Of a stretch of 64,000 nt of DNA, positions 41,554 to 55,167 are shown piece after piece. Made by a program: the position numbers and the translations under genes. This DNA comes from Antedon mediterranea. Taxonomy: Eukaryota > Echinodermata > Crinoidea > Comatulida > Antedonidae. The stretch lies in assembly GCF_964355755.1 (NCBI RefSeq), contig NC_092680.1, positions 15,787,001 through 15,851,000 of the forward strand, written 5' to 3'. The notes beneath the pieces are model-generated. The model was not told the DNA's origin and did not search any database. It saw only the letters and a program-made list of their open reading frames with translations. How positions within the stretch are numbered: position 1 is the stretch's first letter; the number at the start of each line of letters is the position of its first letter.

Positions 41554-43244
41554 GAACAATGAACAATGACCAATGCTAACACAAACATGGAGAGCACTAT
41601 GCCGATTACAGTTCCTGTTGATGAATCGTTCTCTCCGATTTCTCCCCTTGCTTCAGCATCGTTACCGAATTCTGACTTATCATCACCACCATTTACATAC
41701 TCTCCACCTGTTTCATTATTACCTGATCCGACTGTTACAGCAATATTAATGTTTGTAGGAACAATTTCAGCTTCACTGACAAATGCAGTTGTCTGGCCGT
41801 AATGTATATTGACATCTCGATTATTGGGGTCTTTTTTACCTGCCACACGACACACGATCTGTGCTTTATTTAATACTTGTGTAGCCCAAAGTATTTTGAG
41901 TGTTTTTCCATTATGTTTAATCTGAAAATGAACGTCTTTTGTCAAAAGTAATGATGGGCCTTTGCCATTTATCCACCACTTATACTTTAGAGGTCCCTCT
42001 ATGTCATTGCCTTCACATACAAACTTCCCAGTTTTATTTAACATCATAGGTTGGACACCAGGATCAACGGAAACTTTAGGTTTTATTGGTACAGGAGTCA
42101 AACTATCGTTCTCTCCGATTTCTCCCCTTGCTTCAGCATCGTTACCGAATTCTGACTTATCATCACCACCATTTACATACTCTCCACCTGTTTCATTATT
42201 ACCTGATCCGACTGTTACAGCAATATTAATGTTTGTAGGAACAATTTCAGCTTCACTGACAAATGCAGTTGTCTGGCCGTAATGTATATTGACATCTCGA
42301 TTATTGGGGTCTTTTTTACCTGTCACACGACACACGATCTGTGCTTTATTTAATACTTGTGTAGCCCAAAGTATTCTGAGTGTTTTTCCATTATGTTTAA
42401 TCTGAAAATGAACGTCTTTTGTCAAAAGTAATGATGGGCCTTTGCCATTTATCCACCACTTATACTTTAGAGGTCCCTCTATGTCATTGCCTTCACATAC
42501 AAACTTCCCAGTTTTATTTAAAATCATAGGTTGGACACCAGGATCAACGGAAACTTTAGGTTTTATTGGTACAGGAGTCAAACTGCACGACGGAGGTTTG
42601 CTAACTTTAGGATAGGCAACTACGCAGGAAAAGGTGCTACCTCTCTCGTTCTCTGTAATATTCCAAGCCAAATTGTTTAAAGAAGAACGTGGAATGTTGT
42701 CTTCAATAGGAATTCCGTTTTTTTGCCACATAATTCGAGGGATTGGAGTCCCTGTGCTGGTGCAACGCATTGTAGCAGCCTGGTTGGGTATTGCAGTATT
42801 TTGCCAAACTAATGTACATAGTGGTGTTTTAGGAGGATCAAGTACCACCAGTGATGCTACAGGTGTTTTATTTGGCCCTGTTGGCTTAGACGGATAGAAA
42901 AAACACTTGTAGTCAGCAGCATCCTCTGCCGATACGTTTCTTATTTGTAAAAAGTACTCTTTGTTGGTCGTATCTCCAATTATTGAATATCTATTCCGCT
43001 TTGATTGAGGTAATGAACTTTGAATAACATTGTTATTACTAATCCACCCATCGATCCTCCCAAGCGAGTAATACCAGTCGACCCTCTCAACGTCGTTTGT
43101 CACAGAACATTTCAATACAACCGTCTCTCCTTTAACAATAGACTTATCGGTAGGCTCCAGAATAAATGAAGAGTTAATAGTTCTTGATAAAATTAATATA
43201 TACAATAAAACAACGTATGACGTTGTGACTGTTAAGTAATACAT
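41535..43244 (-). CDS. Ig receptor A': tail-less copy of gene A with duplicated third Ig domain
   Basis: From the ATG at 43242-43244 the frame matches gene A through signal peptide, Ig1, Ig2, Ig3 and stalk. It then repeats Ig3 plus stalk (ENDS joined to LTPVPIKPK) because of an exact 480-bp (160-codon) tandem duplication. It ends in a hydrophobic segment with one Leu fewer than A. Homology to A stops inside the membrane helix. The frame then reads HCSTSRFS and stops in R-repeat sequence at 41535-41537. Predicted product of 569 residues: four Ig domains, a membrane anchor and essentially no cytoplasmic part. It may be a decoy receptor or a pseudogene; the open ectodomain with mostly conservative changes (IEGPL, SEAEIV) leaves this open. 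Confidence 0.7.
   Translation of the reverse strand: MYYLTVTTSYVVLLYILILSRTINSSFILEPTDKSIVKGETVVLKCSVTNDVERVDWYYSLGRIDGWISNNNVIQSSLPQSKRNRYSIIGDTTNKEYFLQIRNVSAEDAADYKCFFYPSKPTGPNKTPVASLVVLDPPKTPLCTLVWQNTAIPNQAATMRCTSTGTPIPRIMWQKNGIPIEDNIPRSSLNNLAWNITENERGSTFSCVVAYPKVSKPPSCSLTPVPIKPKVSVDPGVQPMILNKTGKFVCEGNDIEGPLKYKWWINGKGPSLLLTKDVHFQIKHNGKTLRILWATQVLNKAQIVCRVTGKKDPNNRDVNIHYGQTTAFVSEAEIVPTNINIAVTVGSGNNETGGEYVNGGDDKSEFGNDAEARGEIGENDSLTPVPIKPKVSVDPGVQPMMLNKTGKFVCEGNDIEGPLKYKWWINGKGPSLLLTKDVHFQIKHNGKTLKILWATQVLNKAQIVCRVAGKKDPNNRDVNIHYGQTTAFVSEAEIVPTNINIAVTVGSGNNETGGEYVNGGDDKSEFGNDAEARGEIGENDSSTGTVIGIVLSMFVLALVIVHCSTSRFS
41625..42584 (-). repeat. In-frame 480-bp tandem duplication inside Ig gene A'
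   Basis: Units 41625-42104 and 42105-42584 differ at only a few positions. They share changes that are absent from gene A, so the duplication happened after A' separated from A. 480 bp is exactly 160 codons and spans Ig3 plus the stalk. Confidence 0.85.
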
Positions 43245-46187
43245 TGTGTAGTTCAATCAAGTGTCAAATCTATACTGTCCACGCTGACGTCGTGTTTTTG
43301 GCCGTTCCTTATTTCATGCGTCCTGGAAGACAAAAAAAACAACATATGACATTCAGTTATGGTAGAAAATTGAGTTCATACATTTCTGTAGGTTGAAACT
43401 CTACGGTGCATTACGGACGTATACAAATCGATTATGTTATAAGCGTGTACCAATTCATTAATGTAGTGAGTTTTTAAAATGTCATGCCTGCAGAGGCTTG
43501 GCGTTTATCGTATACAATTAACTGGGTGTTTTATACACATCATAGGTCTATACATATAAAAATAGCGGAAATCATATATATCCGCAATTTAGGCGGATAT
43601 CCTTAGATTCTGTTAGCTTTATAGGCAATACAATAACAAACTATGAGTATACCATATTTGAAATTTATGTTAACAATTTATCATCAGCATTGTATCATTT
43701 ATTCAATCAACAGTTAAAGAATCATTAATATCTGAAATAAATAAAGTTGAAGATGAAGAATATGGTACTTTCCGATGGATCCACTGAAATATCAATAAGT
43801 CGCGATCTACTACACTGAACCAATCCAAAAAGAAAAATAATAATAATAATAATAATAACTTGGCCTCCTATTGTTAAGTTGTAAAAACATTTTTACACGC
43901 CCTCGTTTTCTATTTGGTTACTGTACACATTCTGAATTCATCACAGTTTAAGTTAATCACAAAACTGTGATGTATCATTCATTAACAGCTCCTTTTCAAC
44001 CAAGGCAATCAAACAACTGATTACAAAGTGCCTCTATTTGCTAATCACTATATTATGTAGGTTTATAAATATATGCCATTGCATAAAGTAAGATGAAAAT
44101 GAATGTACTAAACTATGTCTAACCCGTATTAGTATGTGGACACGAAGAAAAATTTGACATGAACTTTCTTGCAGCAGTCCAGATCATCGGAAATACTCAA
44201 CATAGCTCAGCCTTGAACCAACCGTCCTCCTAAAAGGAAATGGATTAGCTTAGATAATATCTCATTTTAACACACATTTTAAATTTCATGTAGATTATTA
44301 ACATTCTAGATAATGTATGCAAGTGCACGTTGATTAGCAATGTGGAGGAATAGGCCTAACTGTTGAGAACAATATTCCCCAATACCGCTACAATTTATAG
44401 TAGCCTACCCAGTGTCTGATGAAATAAGGCACACACAACGCAAAACTATTTGATTCAATATCACAATCACATACAAATTATAAAATTGAAGAAAAAAAAG
44501 TATAAATATACACAAGAGTAATTAAAATAAAATGTTGAGCTTTAAACAACATTAAAATATCAGTAATATTATTTCAATGGGCTCTCCGTGTATGTGTGTG
44601 ATTACCAAACAAAGATTATCATACAAAGCAATTCAACAAACACATTATAATAATGTAGCCTACTATAATCATAGAGATATTATAATACTCTTCTATAACG
44701 TATCAGAATATACGTACAAGACCTACAACATAATACAACGTTCATGGCGTGATATATCTCTACCAGCTGATATTAAACCAAGCCCACAAAGCTGCAAATC
44801 TCATCGTTATTGTCTGCGTGTAAAAGACTATCCTCCTTTGTTCATTTCCAGACGAACTATGGCATAAACACGACAATCTAGTGGCATATTAACTTATAAT
44901 ATAAATTTGGACATTTAAATGGTCTGAAAACACTCAACAGATGCCGAAACCATTGGAAGTAAGTCTATATCAACACAGCGGCTGGTAAAACTACTTCGCT
45001 TTGAACGTCTGGAAATGAAACTAATTATTGTCTATTACTCATTATAGTACAGTATTATATTATCGTCTGTACTAGATATACTTTATTTGTAGTCATTTTA
45101 ATAAGGGGTATTAAAACATTGCAATGAAAATTATGTTTGATAAACGGTAAAAGTCACTTTTCTTGTAATACATTTTCCCATTCTAATTTTCTAAAAGTTG
45201 AAACTTAATCATCAATTTTGGAAGTGTTATTAATTAATATTATGTAATTGTATTATTATTATTATTTGATTATTTTCATTAACTTTTGATACATAAACAC
45301 ATTAAACTTCATTTTCTATTTTCTGTACCGTATTAAATTTACTGTTTAGAAATTATTCATAATTTCTGACAGATTGAATTCAAATTCTAAAAATTCTCAC
45401 AATTATTAATATTATTTATTCTAAATAAAAATGAAGGTAACAATGCTTATATATTATGAAGAATTTTATGATTATGTTGACCCATATGTTAAATCAGGTG
45501 TACAGTAGAGGCCAGAGGGGGAAGTTTCTCCCCAGAGCCAATTATATTTACACTATAAGGACGTACCTAACTAAATCAGTACACAAACACATTCAACATA
45601 CACACAACATAATCAAATAAAAATGGAAATAATACTTACAACTTCAGGCCTACAAAGCGCTGTATAGTAAATGAGATTTATGATAAACTAAGAAGAATAC
45701 ACGTTTGAAAGGAAGTAATGTGGCCCCGGGGTTGAATCATCGATGACGTTTTCGTCACGTGACGTTGGATTCCCTTCGGTCTTTTTTCTGACTAACAATT
45801 TTTCAAAAACATGTCATTTATCATTAATTATGATAAATAATTATATTACATTATCATATTAGTGTATTGAACGTTTAAATAAAATGTGTCAATTTGTCAT
45901 GTTACTTATGTTATTACCTAGCTGAGTTCTATATAAGTAAGTTCTACATTTAAAAGTGGCCTATTATTCAAGGTTTCTATTTTCAGTGTTTATCTGAAAC
46001 AATATGATATAATTAGGTATTTTGGTGAGGGTTTTTTTAAGGGTTATAAATGTTAATTAGTTCTTTTTAACTTATTATATTAACAAACACAGTTCAGCAA
46101 GTTCATGGTGTAACATTATTCGTATACATCCAGTAGCGAATGTACTGTATCATTAAAAAATGATGACATGAGCCCCAGTTTATTCTT

Positions 46188-46326
46188 ACGTTTAATTCCC
46201 ACGTAGACGTAACGCAGATGAGTTGAACAATGACAAACGACTGTTTGAATAATCCATCGCTTGTTATTGGTCAAATCCCTTACGTTGCGTTACGTTCTTG
46301 TGCTGCATCTCTAGTGGGAACCAAGT
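46188..46326. mobile_element. GGTTCCCACTAG-family MITE, copy 4
   Basis: The duplicated counterpart of 32275-32412, with the right end CTCTAGTGGGAACCAAG better preserved than in copy 2. Confidence 0.5.
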
Positions 46327-46407
46327 ATTATTAAATTTTGCACTCATAAAACAATACTTTTAACAAAAAATCTGACAGATGTGTGTTTAAGTTTATGTGT
46401 CAAAAAT

Positions 46408-47658
46408 TATTTAATAAGTTGGACACCATTTTCGGGTCTTTTGTTAGATTTCCATTACTCATTATCTCAATGTTAGGAATTGTGTTGTTTGATGGTTTAA
46501 GTATAGAGTTTATAGTACGCCAAGTAGCTTTAATATTGGATTTGTTTTCATTAAAAAAGTTTTTATAATAATCCACTTTAACACTTTTTAGAAGATTATT
46601 TAACTTATTACGATACTTTTTGTATTTCAATATATTAGCGTTGGAAGGGTGCCGAATGCTCTTGAGATAAAGTTTTTGTTTGTATGAGATGGAGGTTAAA
46701 AGCCCGTTGGTCATCCAAGGTTTTAATTTCTTTTTAGTTTTAGGTGGATCTAACAAAGGGAAGTTCCTATCATATAGGGCTTTGTACTTTACGAAAAAAG
46801 TATCATACGCTTCGTCAGGGTCTAATTTATCTAAAACATCATTCCACGATGTTATTGACAGATCATTTCGAAAGTGATGAATATTGTTTTTATTAAATTT
46901 TCTAAATTTACGCTTCACTTTGTCTGTAGACTTACTTGAATTAGTAATGTTCACAGTGAAAACGGGAAGGTGATCAGTTGCGTCACTAATGACAATGCCG
47001 CTCATTGAAGAGTCTAGACTGTTTGAGAAAATGTTATCAAGAAGAGTGGCAGAACTGGGAGTTATTCTTGTGGGTCTGTGGATAAGAGGATAAAAAGAAT
47101 TGTTAAATAGACAATGGACAAAATAATTTACATTATTATTTGAATCAAATTTTAAAATATCGACATTAAAATCACCTAAAAGAAATACCTTTTTTTCTCT
47201 CTAGATATTTGTTTTAAAAGAAGTTCAAGTTGTTCAGTAAAAAAAGGCATATTAATTTCGTGAGGTCTATATATAGTACCTATTAGAATAGATTCTTTGT
47301 CTGTATGCACTTCAATAAATTGTGATTCACAGAAGTATTGAGTAGAAGTTAAATCATCTCTGGTTGAATAGCGTGTATTATCATTTACAAAAATTCCAGT
47401 TCCTCCACATTTATATGAACGAGGATTGCAAAGAAATGTATAGTTGGGTATCTGAATAAGTGGGCTTGGGTGATCCATCCATGTTTCTGTAATTGAAATA
47501 ATATTGAAATTAAAGTTTAAAGATTGAATGCAATCATAGATAGAATCAACATTTTTTTGCAGGCTTCTGGCATTAAAATGGACACAAGAAAAGTTAAATT
47601 AGGTTTTGTCAATAAACTGAGTGTTAAATTCATTTGGCAGGTAATAATTCGAGATATT
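46408..47658 (-). mobile_element. LINE fragment: endonuclease domain and linker, frameshifted
   Basis: Read on the minus strand, the fragment shows HFNARSLQKNVDSI and ISITETWMDHPSP (about 47590-47440), then GTIYRPHE, a frameshift near 47190 and GDFNVDILKF. RPTRITPSSATLLDNIFSNS and SDATDHLPVF follow. These are the ordered motifs of the apurinic endonuclease domain of CR1/L2/Jockey-type LINEs. The linker continues to 46408, where homology to the Ig duplication begins. The reverse transcriptase is missing. It separates the A' block from the third R repeat. Confidence 0.85.
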
Positions 47659-48714
47659 TCGGAACCATCCTTCGTATGTAACTAGTTCTAGAGCTGTTTA
47701 AAATAAACATATGCTAATTTGAAGGCGTTACATCAAAACATGTTATTCCTTCTTTCTAAGTGCTTTCATTATTTAATTGAATATTGCATGTAATTAAAAT
47801 GAAACTAAATTAATAATCATTAATGTAGGCCTATCAAAAGCGTGATGTTCCAATTAAACGTGAACTTTGCACAATAATGGGCATTACTATAAAGAAACTT
47901 TCTTCTTAGGAAATGCCGGAGACTTGCTTACCAAACCACAAGAAACTAAATCAGCTAAAAGGCAATTTTAGGATTAAAATATCACATTTTAAAGACATTT
48001 TTGAAGAAAAAAAAGAAGCAATACTTTCTTCACAATTTCAACTGAAAGTTGTTCCAAGGTCAGGTTAATCTTTTAATAACCATTTAAACAGTGTGAAGAG
48101 GATATTTAATGATGTCATCGTTTCCAGTTTCTGCCGATAAATTGTCCATTTAACAATGTATAAGGTGATTGACCATATTAATAGGGCAACATGAAGGGAA
48201 TAAACTACTGTTGGTAATATCCAAACAGCACTAGGTCACATATATACGTAAACTTACATATCCAGGCTCCAATACCCTGGTAAAACTAATAAAAAAACTC
48301 AATCTCATATCAAGGAATTTTTTAGCCCTAATGAAACAAAGCCCACTTAATCCACTACTCCTCTTTCCATTAATTACAAATGAATGATGTTCACAGGATG
48401 TGTTATAAACAATTGATTTAATAATGGCTGTGGCATAATGATATAACAATAAAGTGTTATTAGTAAATGTAATTACAATACGAAGATGAAAAAAAGGATA
48501 TGCCTAAGATTTTGCTTATTTTTCGAATATAATAAATTGTAATTGTGAATGTGAATCTGTATTGTACAGTCTATATCATTGATCAGCAAATTATAGAGTT
48601 GGAGGTTGGTGATATAGGATACTAATGGAGAAATATGGGAGAATAGAGGGCGGCAGATTCAAGAAATGTTGTAGAAAAATATATGATAGGCGGCAGCAGA
48701 CTCCAGAAAAACAT
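47659..48714. repeat. R repeat, full copy 3 (about 1.06 kb)
   Basis: Matches 40321-41351 in the same orientation with small indels (for example extra AAGGATATGCC near 48500). Together with copies 1 and 2 it brackets the A' duplication and the LINE fragment. Confidence 0.8.
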
Positions 48715-50056
48715 GAAAGACCAGTGAATGTTTTTCATACTCAAGCTAAATCAAACAAGTTGACATTTAAAAAAAATACTGAAACTACATAGTCCAAGAT
48801 TTAAAATACTGAAAATAATGTCTTGACATATCTACTTCCAGAGATATAAAGTTTTGGTCGTTACAATCAGTGTTTTGAGAAAAATGCTTTTAAAGTTTAT
48901 CAGGAAATGACAAGTGGGTAGGCCTACGAAAAAAAAAACCAAAAAAAAACCGGCGCGTTAAAATGTACGTAAAGGGGTATTCTAATTGTTGCATTTAAAT
49001 AAAACTTAGCACATTTGTTCATTAACTGTTCTATTATAATGCTCAATTTTTATTAAAAACAGAACACTCTCAATTTAAGCATAAAACATTATAGGTTTTA
49101 TGAAAATCATACACAATTTACACCATTTTTAACCAACTGACTACACAAAATGTTAAAATTCCTGAATTAATTTGTCTGAAAATAGAAAAACAAATTTAAA
49201 TACTATCTGTAAACAACAAATTGTGATTTTCAGCCTTTCATTGTTTTTAGTTGTCTATACAAAACTACCTAATCGACTTATATCTGATTTCCATTGAGTG
49301 TGCCACATATACAGTTAGGGGAAAAATGGAAACATCACTCTAGTATCTGGTCATGTTAAAAAGTTGTCAATAATAATAGAATAAAACAATAATAGACTAC
49401 CTGATAACTCATAGAATGTATGAATCAGCATTTTAATTTTTTCTTCACCACATATTTTTTTTAACGCGAGAACATTTTGTCTTACAGTTTGTGTCTAACT
49501 GTACACATAGTGGACGACTCCATTATATTTTGGTGGCAAATCCTGACATGGATCCTGTTTTTGTTACTTTTTTTTATAAATATTAATTTAATCATTCCTA
49601 TTATTTATCAACACCTAAATTATAACTACACAGCAACTGAAAACAACATACTCTTTTGATAAAATAAACATAAAACAACTCCCTGTTAGGCCTACACCAC
49701 AGTTCTCTTTCAGGAATTTAAAACGTGGCTTACACATTTTATATTTTGGTTTTTAATTTCTCTGATTGCTCTTATTTTGTGTTAAAATTTTTAACAAAAT
49801 GTCCGTTTAGTTGATACTTGGTAATTGACCATTCATTCCTTAGGGTAGTAAGTAATTGAATAAGAAACTAGAATACTAACTAGAAATAACTTTACATTTT
49901 GGTAGACGGAAGTTACACTTATTTTAGGAAACCAATCCCACTATTTAATTCTTGAGGATAAACAAATAGAGACAATAATAACAGATAAGCACCAGTGTAT
50001 TTTAGTTTGAACAAATATTATGTGAGATTTATGTTATATAATATATAAATATTGCA
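48715..50056. other. Upstream region of Ig gene B', no gene seen
   Basis: AT-rich. The last 150 bp or so resemble the region before gene B (for example GGAAACCAAT and GATAAACA elements near 49925-49970 and 55460-55510) but are much more diverged than the coding parts. Confidence 0.45.
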
Positions 50057-51178
50057 ATGATTATGTTACTTCTTATGTTACATCTTTTGGTACCATCAAG
50101 TTCAGAAGTAGTTTTTATGAAGGAACCGGTAGATAGTGAAGTTTTGGCTGGAAAAACGACTAAACGTTTCGATTGTATTTTAAAAGCATCGTCACTTTCG
50201 GTAACTGTTAATTGGATTCATACTGATCAGAATGAAAGAGAACGAGAGTATCCATTTGATGAAATAACGAAAACCAAGGAAACTTACAAAATTGTTGGTA
50301 AAACGTCTGAAGGCGATTTTTCACTAATAATTTCAAACGCAACTGAAACCGACGCTGGGGTCTTTCAATGTAAGGTGCGTCAGGAAGATGGTTTTGTTGC
50401 CTATTCGACTAAGGGAACTCTTACTGTTCTGTTTCCCCCAGCTGACGGGTACCCACAATGCAGTTCTTCGAAATTACAGAATGGTAAGACAGAACTAAAT
50501 TGTATTGTAGATTCAAAAGCATCAAAAGTGAATATGAACTGGACTAAACGAGGAGAGTCAAAGTCATTAGGGCAAGATGCACAAGTAAGAGAACTCTCGA
50601 CAACTATAACACTTAACGATAACGACAACGGAGTTGTATTCCGATGTAGTATAAGTGGTGAATCCGTAGATAGTGACATGTTCTGTAATATCACTCCAAT
50701 GAGTCTACCACCTAGTGTGTCGTTTCAAACAGGACTGACAGAAACAAGTGTTGCCATAGGTGGTAGTGTTACTTTAAAGTGTGATAGTATTGGAAAACCG
50801 TACATATCAACATTACGTTGGTTTTACGGTGATCGTCCGATTGAAAGAACATCCGGGAGATTTAGATAATCGATGGATGATACAATGCTAGAAATTTCTG
50901 AAATTACCGAAAATGACCACGACAAACCTGTCACATGTGAGGCAAGTATTCCATCTATATTAGCTACAAACATTACTCGATTTCTAAATATTTTCAAAGT
51001 CATCACTTTTAAACCACAGACAATTTCACCAATTTCGTCAAATCAATTAAGTAGCCTGAATGGTTTGTTATTCCTAGCAAGATCAGGAATAGCAGTGATT
51101 TTTATTTTTATAATAATTATTATTTGTATGTACTACCACAATAAAAACATGTTAAATGTAGCTTCTACCATTGGCTAA
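50057..51178 (+). pseudogene. Ig receptor B': copy of gene B with in-frame stop and no tail
   Basis: The ATG at 50057 opens a signal peptide followed by Ig1 (DAGVFQC), Ig2 with the flanking extra cysteines, and part of Ig3. At 50867-50869 the codon is TAA where gene B has TTA (Leu). From there the same frame continues open through the rest of Ig3 and a membrane helix, to TAA at 51176-51178. Translation stopping at the first stop would give a secreted protein of 270 residues. Readthrough would give an anchored protein whose tail is only about a dozen residues. The region after the helix is unrelated to the tail of B. I call it a pseudogene or soluble-form gene; one substitution separates the two. 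Confidence 0.75.
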
Positions 51179-51534
51179 AGAACAAAAATGAAAATGGATG
51201 GCGACATTGGTACTAACATAATTTTTTTTAATGTAATGTTTGTTTGTATTGAACTGAAGAAAATAAACCATTGGTAAGTTAAGTGGTCAGAAAGAAACAA
51301 TTATAAAGTAATACCAACTTATTATTTCATAAATAATTTGTGTGATAATTCCATATAGTTTATTCCCTTTTTCAACGTTTTTTTTTTAAATATAGAAATG
51401 CTACAACACTGTTTAGTCACTTTTTCCTTAACTTTCCAATATTGTATATTTGTATTGTTAATTGAAATATAAATAAAGTTAACTATGCTGTATTTTGTTT
51501 ACAATTGATTGATCTATTGAGAGATTATATACTA

Positions 51535-51651
51535 AAGCTCCGTCTACACTATTACACTAGTTTGACAAAAAGTGGTACTGATATGCCCAAATACGGTAGT
51601 GATATGACTATGTATTTTGTCACATAAGTTTGATAGTATAGACAGAGCTTA
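51535..51651. mobile_element. Small MITE with AAGCTC(C/T)GTCTACACTAT ends
   Basis: AAGCTCCGTCTACACTAT at the left is matched by ATAGTATAGACAGAGCTT at the right. Inside are TGATATGCCCAAATA and TAGTGATATGAC words also found in the relative at 58746-58899. Confidence 0.6.
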
Positions 51652-52491
51652 AGAAACAGTATAATAATTGGAAACATGTGGGCCTAAGTCTATCATCTCT
51701 AATAATTAGACAAATCATAGGCCTATTTAAACAAAGAACTATATGTTGTATAACGTTTCTACTAAGCTAACCAAAATCCGAATAAACTAAACATTCCTCG
51801 TTTAGATCCTCGATTATTTCTATAATTAATTATTTTTAATCAATGTTTTGGAATATTTGATTACAGTGATATTAGAAATTCTTCACATTGAATAGTAAAT
51901 TAGGCTACTGCTAATGAGATTCAGATATTTTCTGTACAAAAAGGAACAAAACATTTCCGAAAATATACGCGATCTACGAAGAGCCGTGTTTTCACTTTTA
52001 CTTACTAATTATGAAAAAAAAAAAAAACTGATTAAGCAATACTTAACTTTTTGATTTCCACAAAATTCACAAGTTTATTTTTAATTTGTATAAAATTTGA
52101 AAGTTAATGATAACACTGAAATGGTGTCGGAATTTGATATTTTATATATCGATTATCAATTATGCCAATAGATATCAATTAATGATAACTTACAATCGGA
52201 TTCATAATTGTTGTAACATAACCGATTACTCTTCCATAGGAAACTGCGTTTATAAATTGTCGATGGAACTCTTTATTATATTTGTTTATATAATTTAATT
52301 ATACAAAGCGTAGGCCTACTCTCTGCATATTTGGAAATCTCAGTGCTAATGAAAAAGAAACAAAATGGAGACAATAAAGACAAAAAAATCTTCTTCATCT
52401 CAACAACTGTAGTAACCTAAATATATAAATATTGACTACAACAAGTACAGTCACTAGTTTGGTTTGTTGCTTTGAGGCTTATTGAGCTAAC

Positions 52492-52520
52492 CAGGGAAGA
52501 ATGTAATTTCGCACTTCCCT
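52492..52520. mobile_element. Micro-insertion of 29 bp with CAGGGAAG ends
   Basis: CAGGGAAG...CTTCCCT is flanked on both sides by the exact 8-mer GAGCTAAC (52484-52491 and 52521-52528). Terminal bases CAGGG and 8-bp duplications are hAT-like. The interior is only 14 bp. Confidence 0.55.
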
Positions 52521-54822
52521 GAGCTAACACAACATTTTCCCAGCCCAGGCTCTGTTTACTGCACTATGACCTCACCTATATTTACAAACATAGTGCCCTC
52601 TATTTGCCAAGATTGATACTGTATTTCTACTAAAACATGGCTCTGGATATTGGCAAAGCCCTCAAGTTGACCGGATGCTGGCCAACTCGTACCCAAACCA
52701 ACCTTTACCTTATGCCAACTGGTACCAAACTTGGTTTGGTTGTTTTACATGGATGAATTATTTTGAAAAAGATAATTCCTCCGTGGTTATTAGGAACATT
52801 AAACACTTATTTGGAATACCATCGCACCGGTTAGGGATATACAATGTAAAAACAATAATAGGCCTATAGGCTAAATAACGAAGAATAGCGCCCTCAAAAT
52901 TACACCGCAAGTTTTCCAAATCAGTTGTGCTTTTTTTTTGTATAAGTCTACATATTCTATTATACTTGTAAAGCCAATATTGTGTGCCTGTATAATATCG
53001 GTTATCATGAATGTCATCTAAAAATATAGTAACTGGTTACATGTATTATACATAATAATGATTATTATGTTCAACACAGCATTAAACGTGGGTCAGTCAG
53101 CCACTCATACACATAGCAAAGATAGTGTATAAAATCATAGACCCGCTCGAGATAGGGCGCCTCTCACGACAAGTAAGAATAGACGATAATGAAACATGGG
53201 TATCGCAATGGAAAGAACAAAAATTGTGCTTTTGGTAATACTTTGTAAAAAAAAAAAAAAAAAACATCAAACTTCTATTTTTGTTGTTATTTATTATAAA
53301 TATAAATGTTTTTTCATAGATAATATATATATTTTAAGATAAAAGTTATTGTGATGTTTTCATACTGTTCTTTGGGTATTTTTAATTGTCAATACATTTA
53401 TTTGAGGAAATATGAACACAAATTTGTATTCCAAAGCATAAACATATGATTAATTTGCACTTTCTATAAAGATAACATTACATTATATGCTAATTCGTAT
53501 CAAATCTTTAATTTTACAATCATATTATTCTACTGTTATATAGCCTATTTCCTAACGTTCCGTATCCCTACTAACTAGACGTGCGAGGAATTTGAGCCCC
53601 AAAGTGTCTCGCGTTTATTTGCATTGATGAAATAGGAAGTGTGATATCTTCCTACTATTGACCGTGGAAGAATAACTAACCTAGCTACTCTTACGTAGCT
53701 CCTGATGGGTACTAGTAAGCCAACATTAGGTACTAGTGAGCCAAACTTTGGGTACGAGTTATAACGGATATTATTTAGGTTGCGTCTAGCGCCACCAACT
53801 GTTATGCCGATATACAGTAGTACATTTTGTCCAATAATGTTTTTAGTCACGTGCAAACGCGACTCTAAAGCTCACTATTTCACTAACTCAAATTTGCGCA
53901 CGCGACTACAGCCATGTATATGGTCTTATTCTAATTGTAAAGACGAGCATATGATAGGGATTTTTGATTAGTACTAACGGTATAATTAGGTAATGGCCTA
54001 CATACAGTGTGGAATTGATTTTGCGCATGTGTGTTAAGAATTACTGCATTTTGTAAATTTATAGGAACATTTTGTAACCTTTAACTTTGGCCACATCGTC
54101 ACATTAATATGTTATTAAACCATGACCGACCTACAGTCCAGTGACGTCTACTTCATTCTTACCATATATAGCAGTAACAAGATAGACCTACTATGAAAGA
54201 CGAGGCCTACGACTTAAGTAGGCGTATCGTCACATATCCACCCCTACGCAACGCTACAAACACACCCAAATTATTTTATTGTTTACAAAAATAATCCAAT
54301 AAAGACAGAATAAATAATATTATTATTATAATAATACAGAATAATATTTAAATGTATTTTTTAACTGAACAGTTCCGATTATAAAACAAGATCGGAAACT
54401 GTTTGACAGTAAGTATTGGTTTTATATGGTATTTGGTGTGCTTATCAGATTGAAAACGATTTTCATTATTTTGCAGGTCAAGTATACTTTGGTCAAATAC
54501 GATGCCATTTTACGATTCGCACGGCAATACAATTATTTATATTATAGTTTTGTCTATGAATCGGCCTTGTAATTTGATACCTGAAATATCTTTTAAATGC
54601 AAAATTAAATCGAAAAAACATATTTGAATTGTAATTGAATTATAGCACAATTATTTCTGTGTATATATGGCAAGAATACATAGGTTTGTATTGTAATTTG
54701 CTTTGTTCGCTAGATCGATATACAAGTTTATTAGTTCATAGTATAGGTTGTATTTATTATAGGCCTACATTAAAATAATTGTTATTAACATACTGAAAGG
54801 AAATATTAAAATAAACATGTTG

Positions 54823-54905
54823 AGTCGAGTGGTCGAGCGGTGAAGGCAAGGGCGCCACGAATAATAAGAAATGAAATTGGCAATGGTTCACTCCTCACCA
54901 CCTCG
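54823..54905 (+). mobile_element. Possible tRNA-derived SINE head
   Basis: TGGTCGAGCGG (54830-54840) matches the pol III A-box consensus of Ser/Leu tRNAs. GGTTCACTCC (54885-54894) is a B box with one mismatch, at a suitable distance. A cloverleaf cannot be completed, so it is not a tRNA gene. It directly precedes the 36-bp minisatellite. Confidence 0.35.
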
Positions 54906-54951
54906 ACCATTATCCAGGTGTCCTACCATGGTAGGAAATAAACTGGAGGTG

Positions 54952-55167
54952 TTCGGTAACCCTTGTGTGCTGGTCAATATTGGACCGTTCGGTAACCCTT
55001 GTGTGCTAGTCAATATTGGCCCGTTCGGTAACCCTTGTGTGCTGGTCAATATTGGCCCGTTCGGTAACCCTTGTGTGCTGGTCAATATTGGCCCGTTCGG
55101 TAACCATTGTGTGCTGGTCAATATTGGCCCGTTCGGTAACCCTTGTGTGCTGGTCAATATTGGCCCG
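54952..55167 (+). repeat. Minisatellite, six units of 36 bp
   Basis: The units start TTCGGTAACCC at 54952, 54988, 55024, 55060, 55096 and 55132 and differ at one or two positions. As 36 is a multiple of three, both strands stay open across the array (FGNPCVLVNIGP on plus, GPILTSTQGLPN on minus). I regard the frames as a by-product. Confidence 0.9.

Larger units (their letters stand above)
41561..46407. repeat. Segmental duplication, copy 2 (contains Ig gene A')
   Basis: Parallel to 26781-32497. Upstream of A' (43245-46407) it is non-coding and includes the splice acceptor, the (AAT)n run near 43840 and a GGTTCCCACTAG-family MITE. The MITE-derived and CACGTGACG segments show both copies carry the same older insertions. 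Confidence 0.85.
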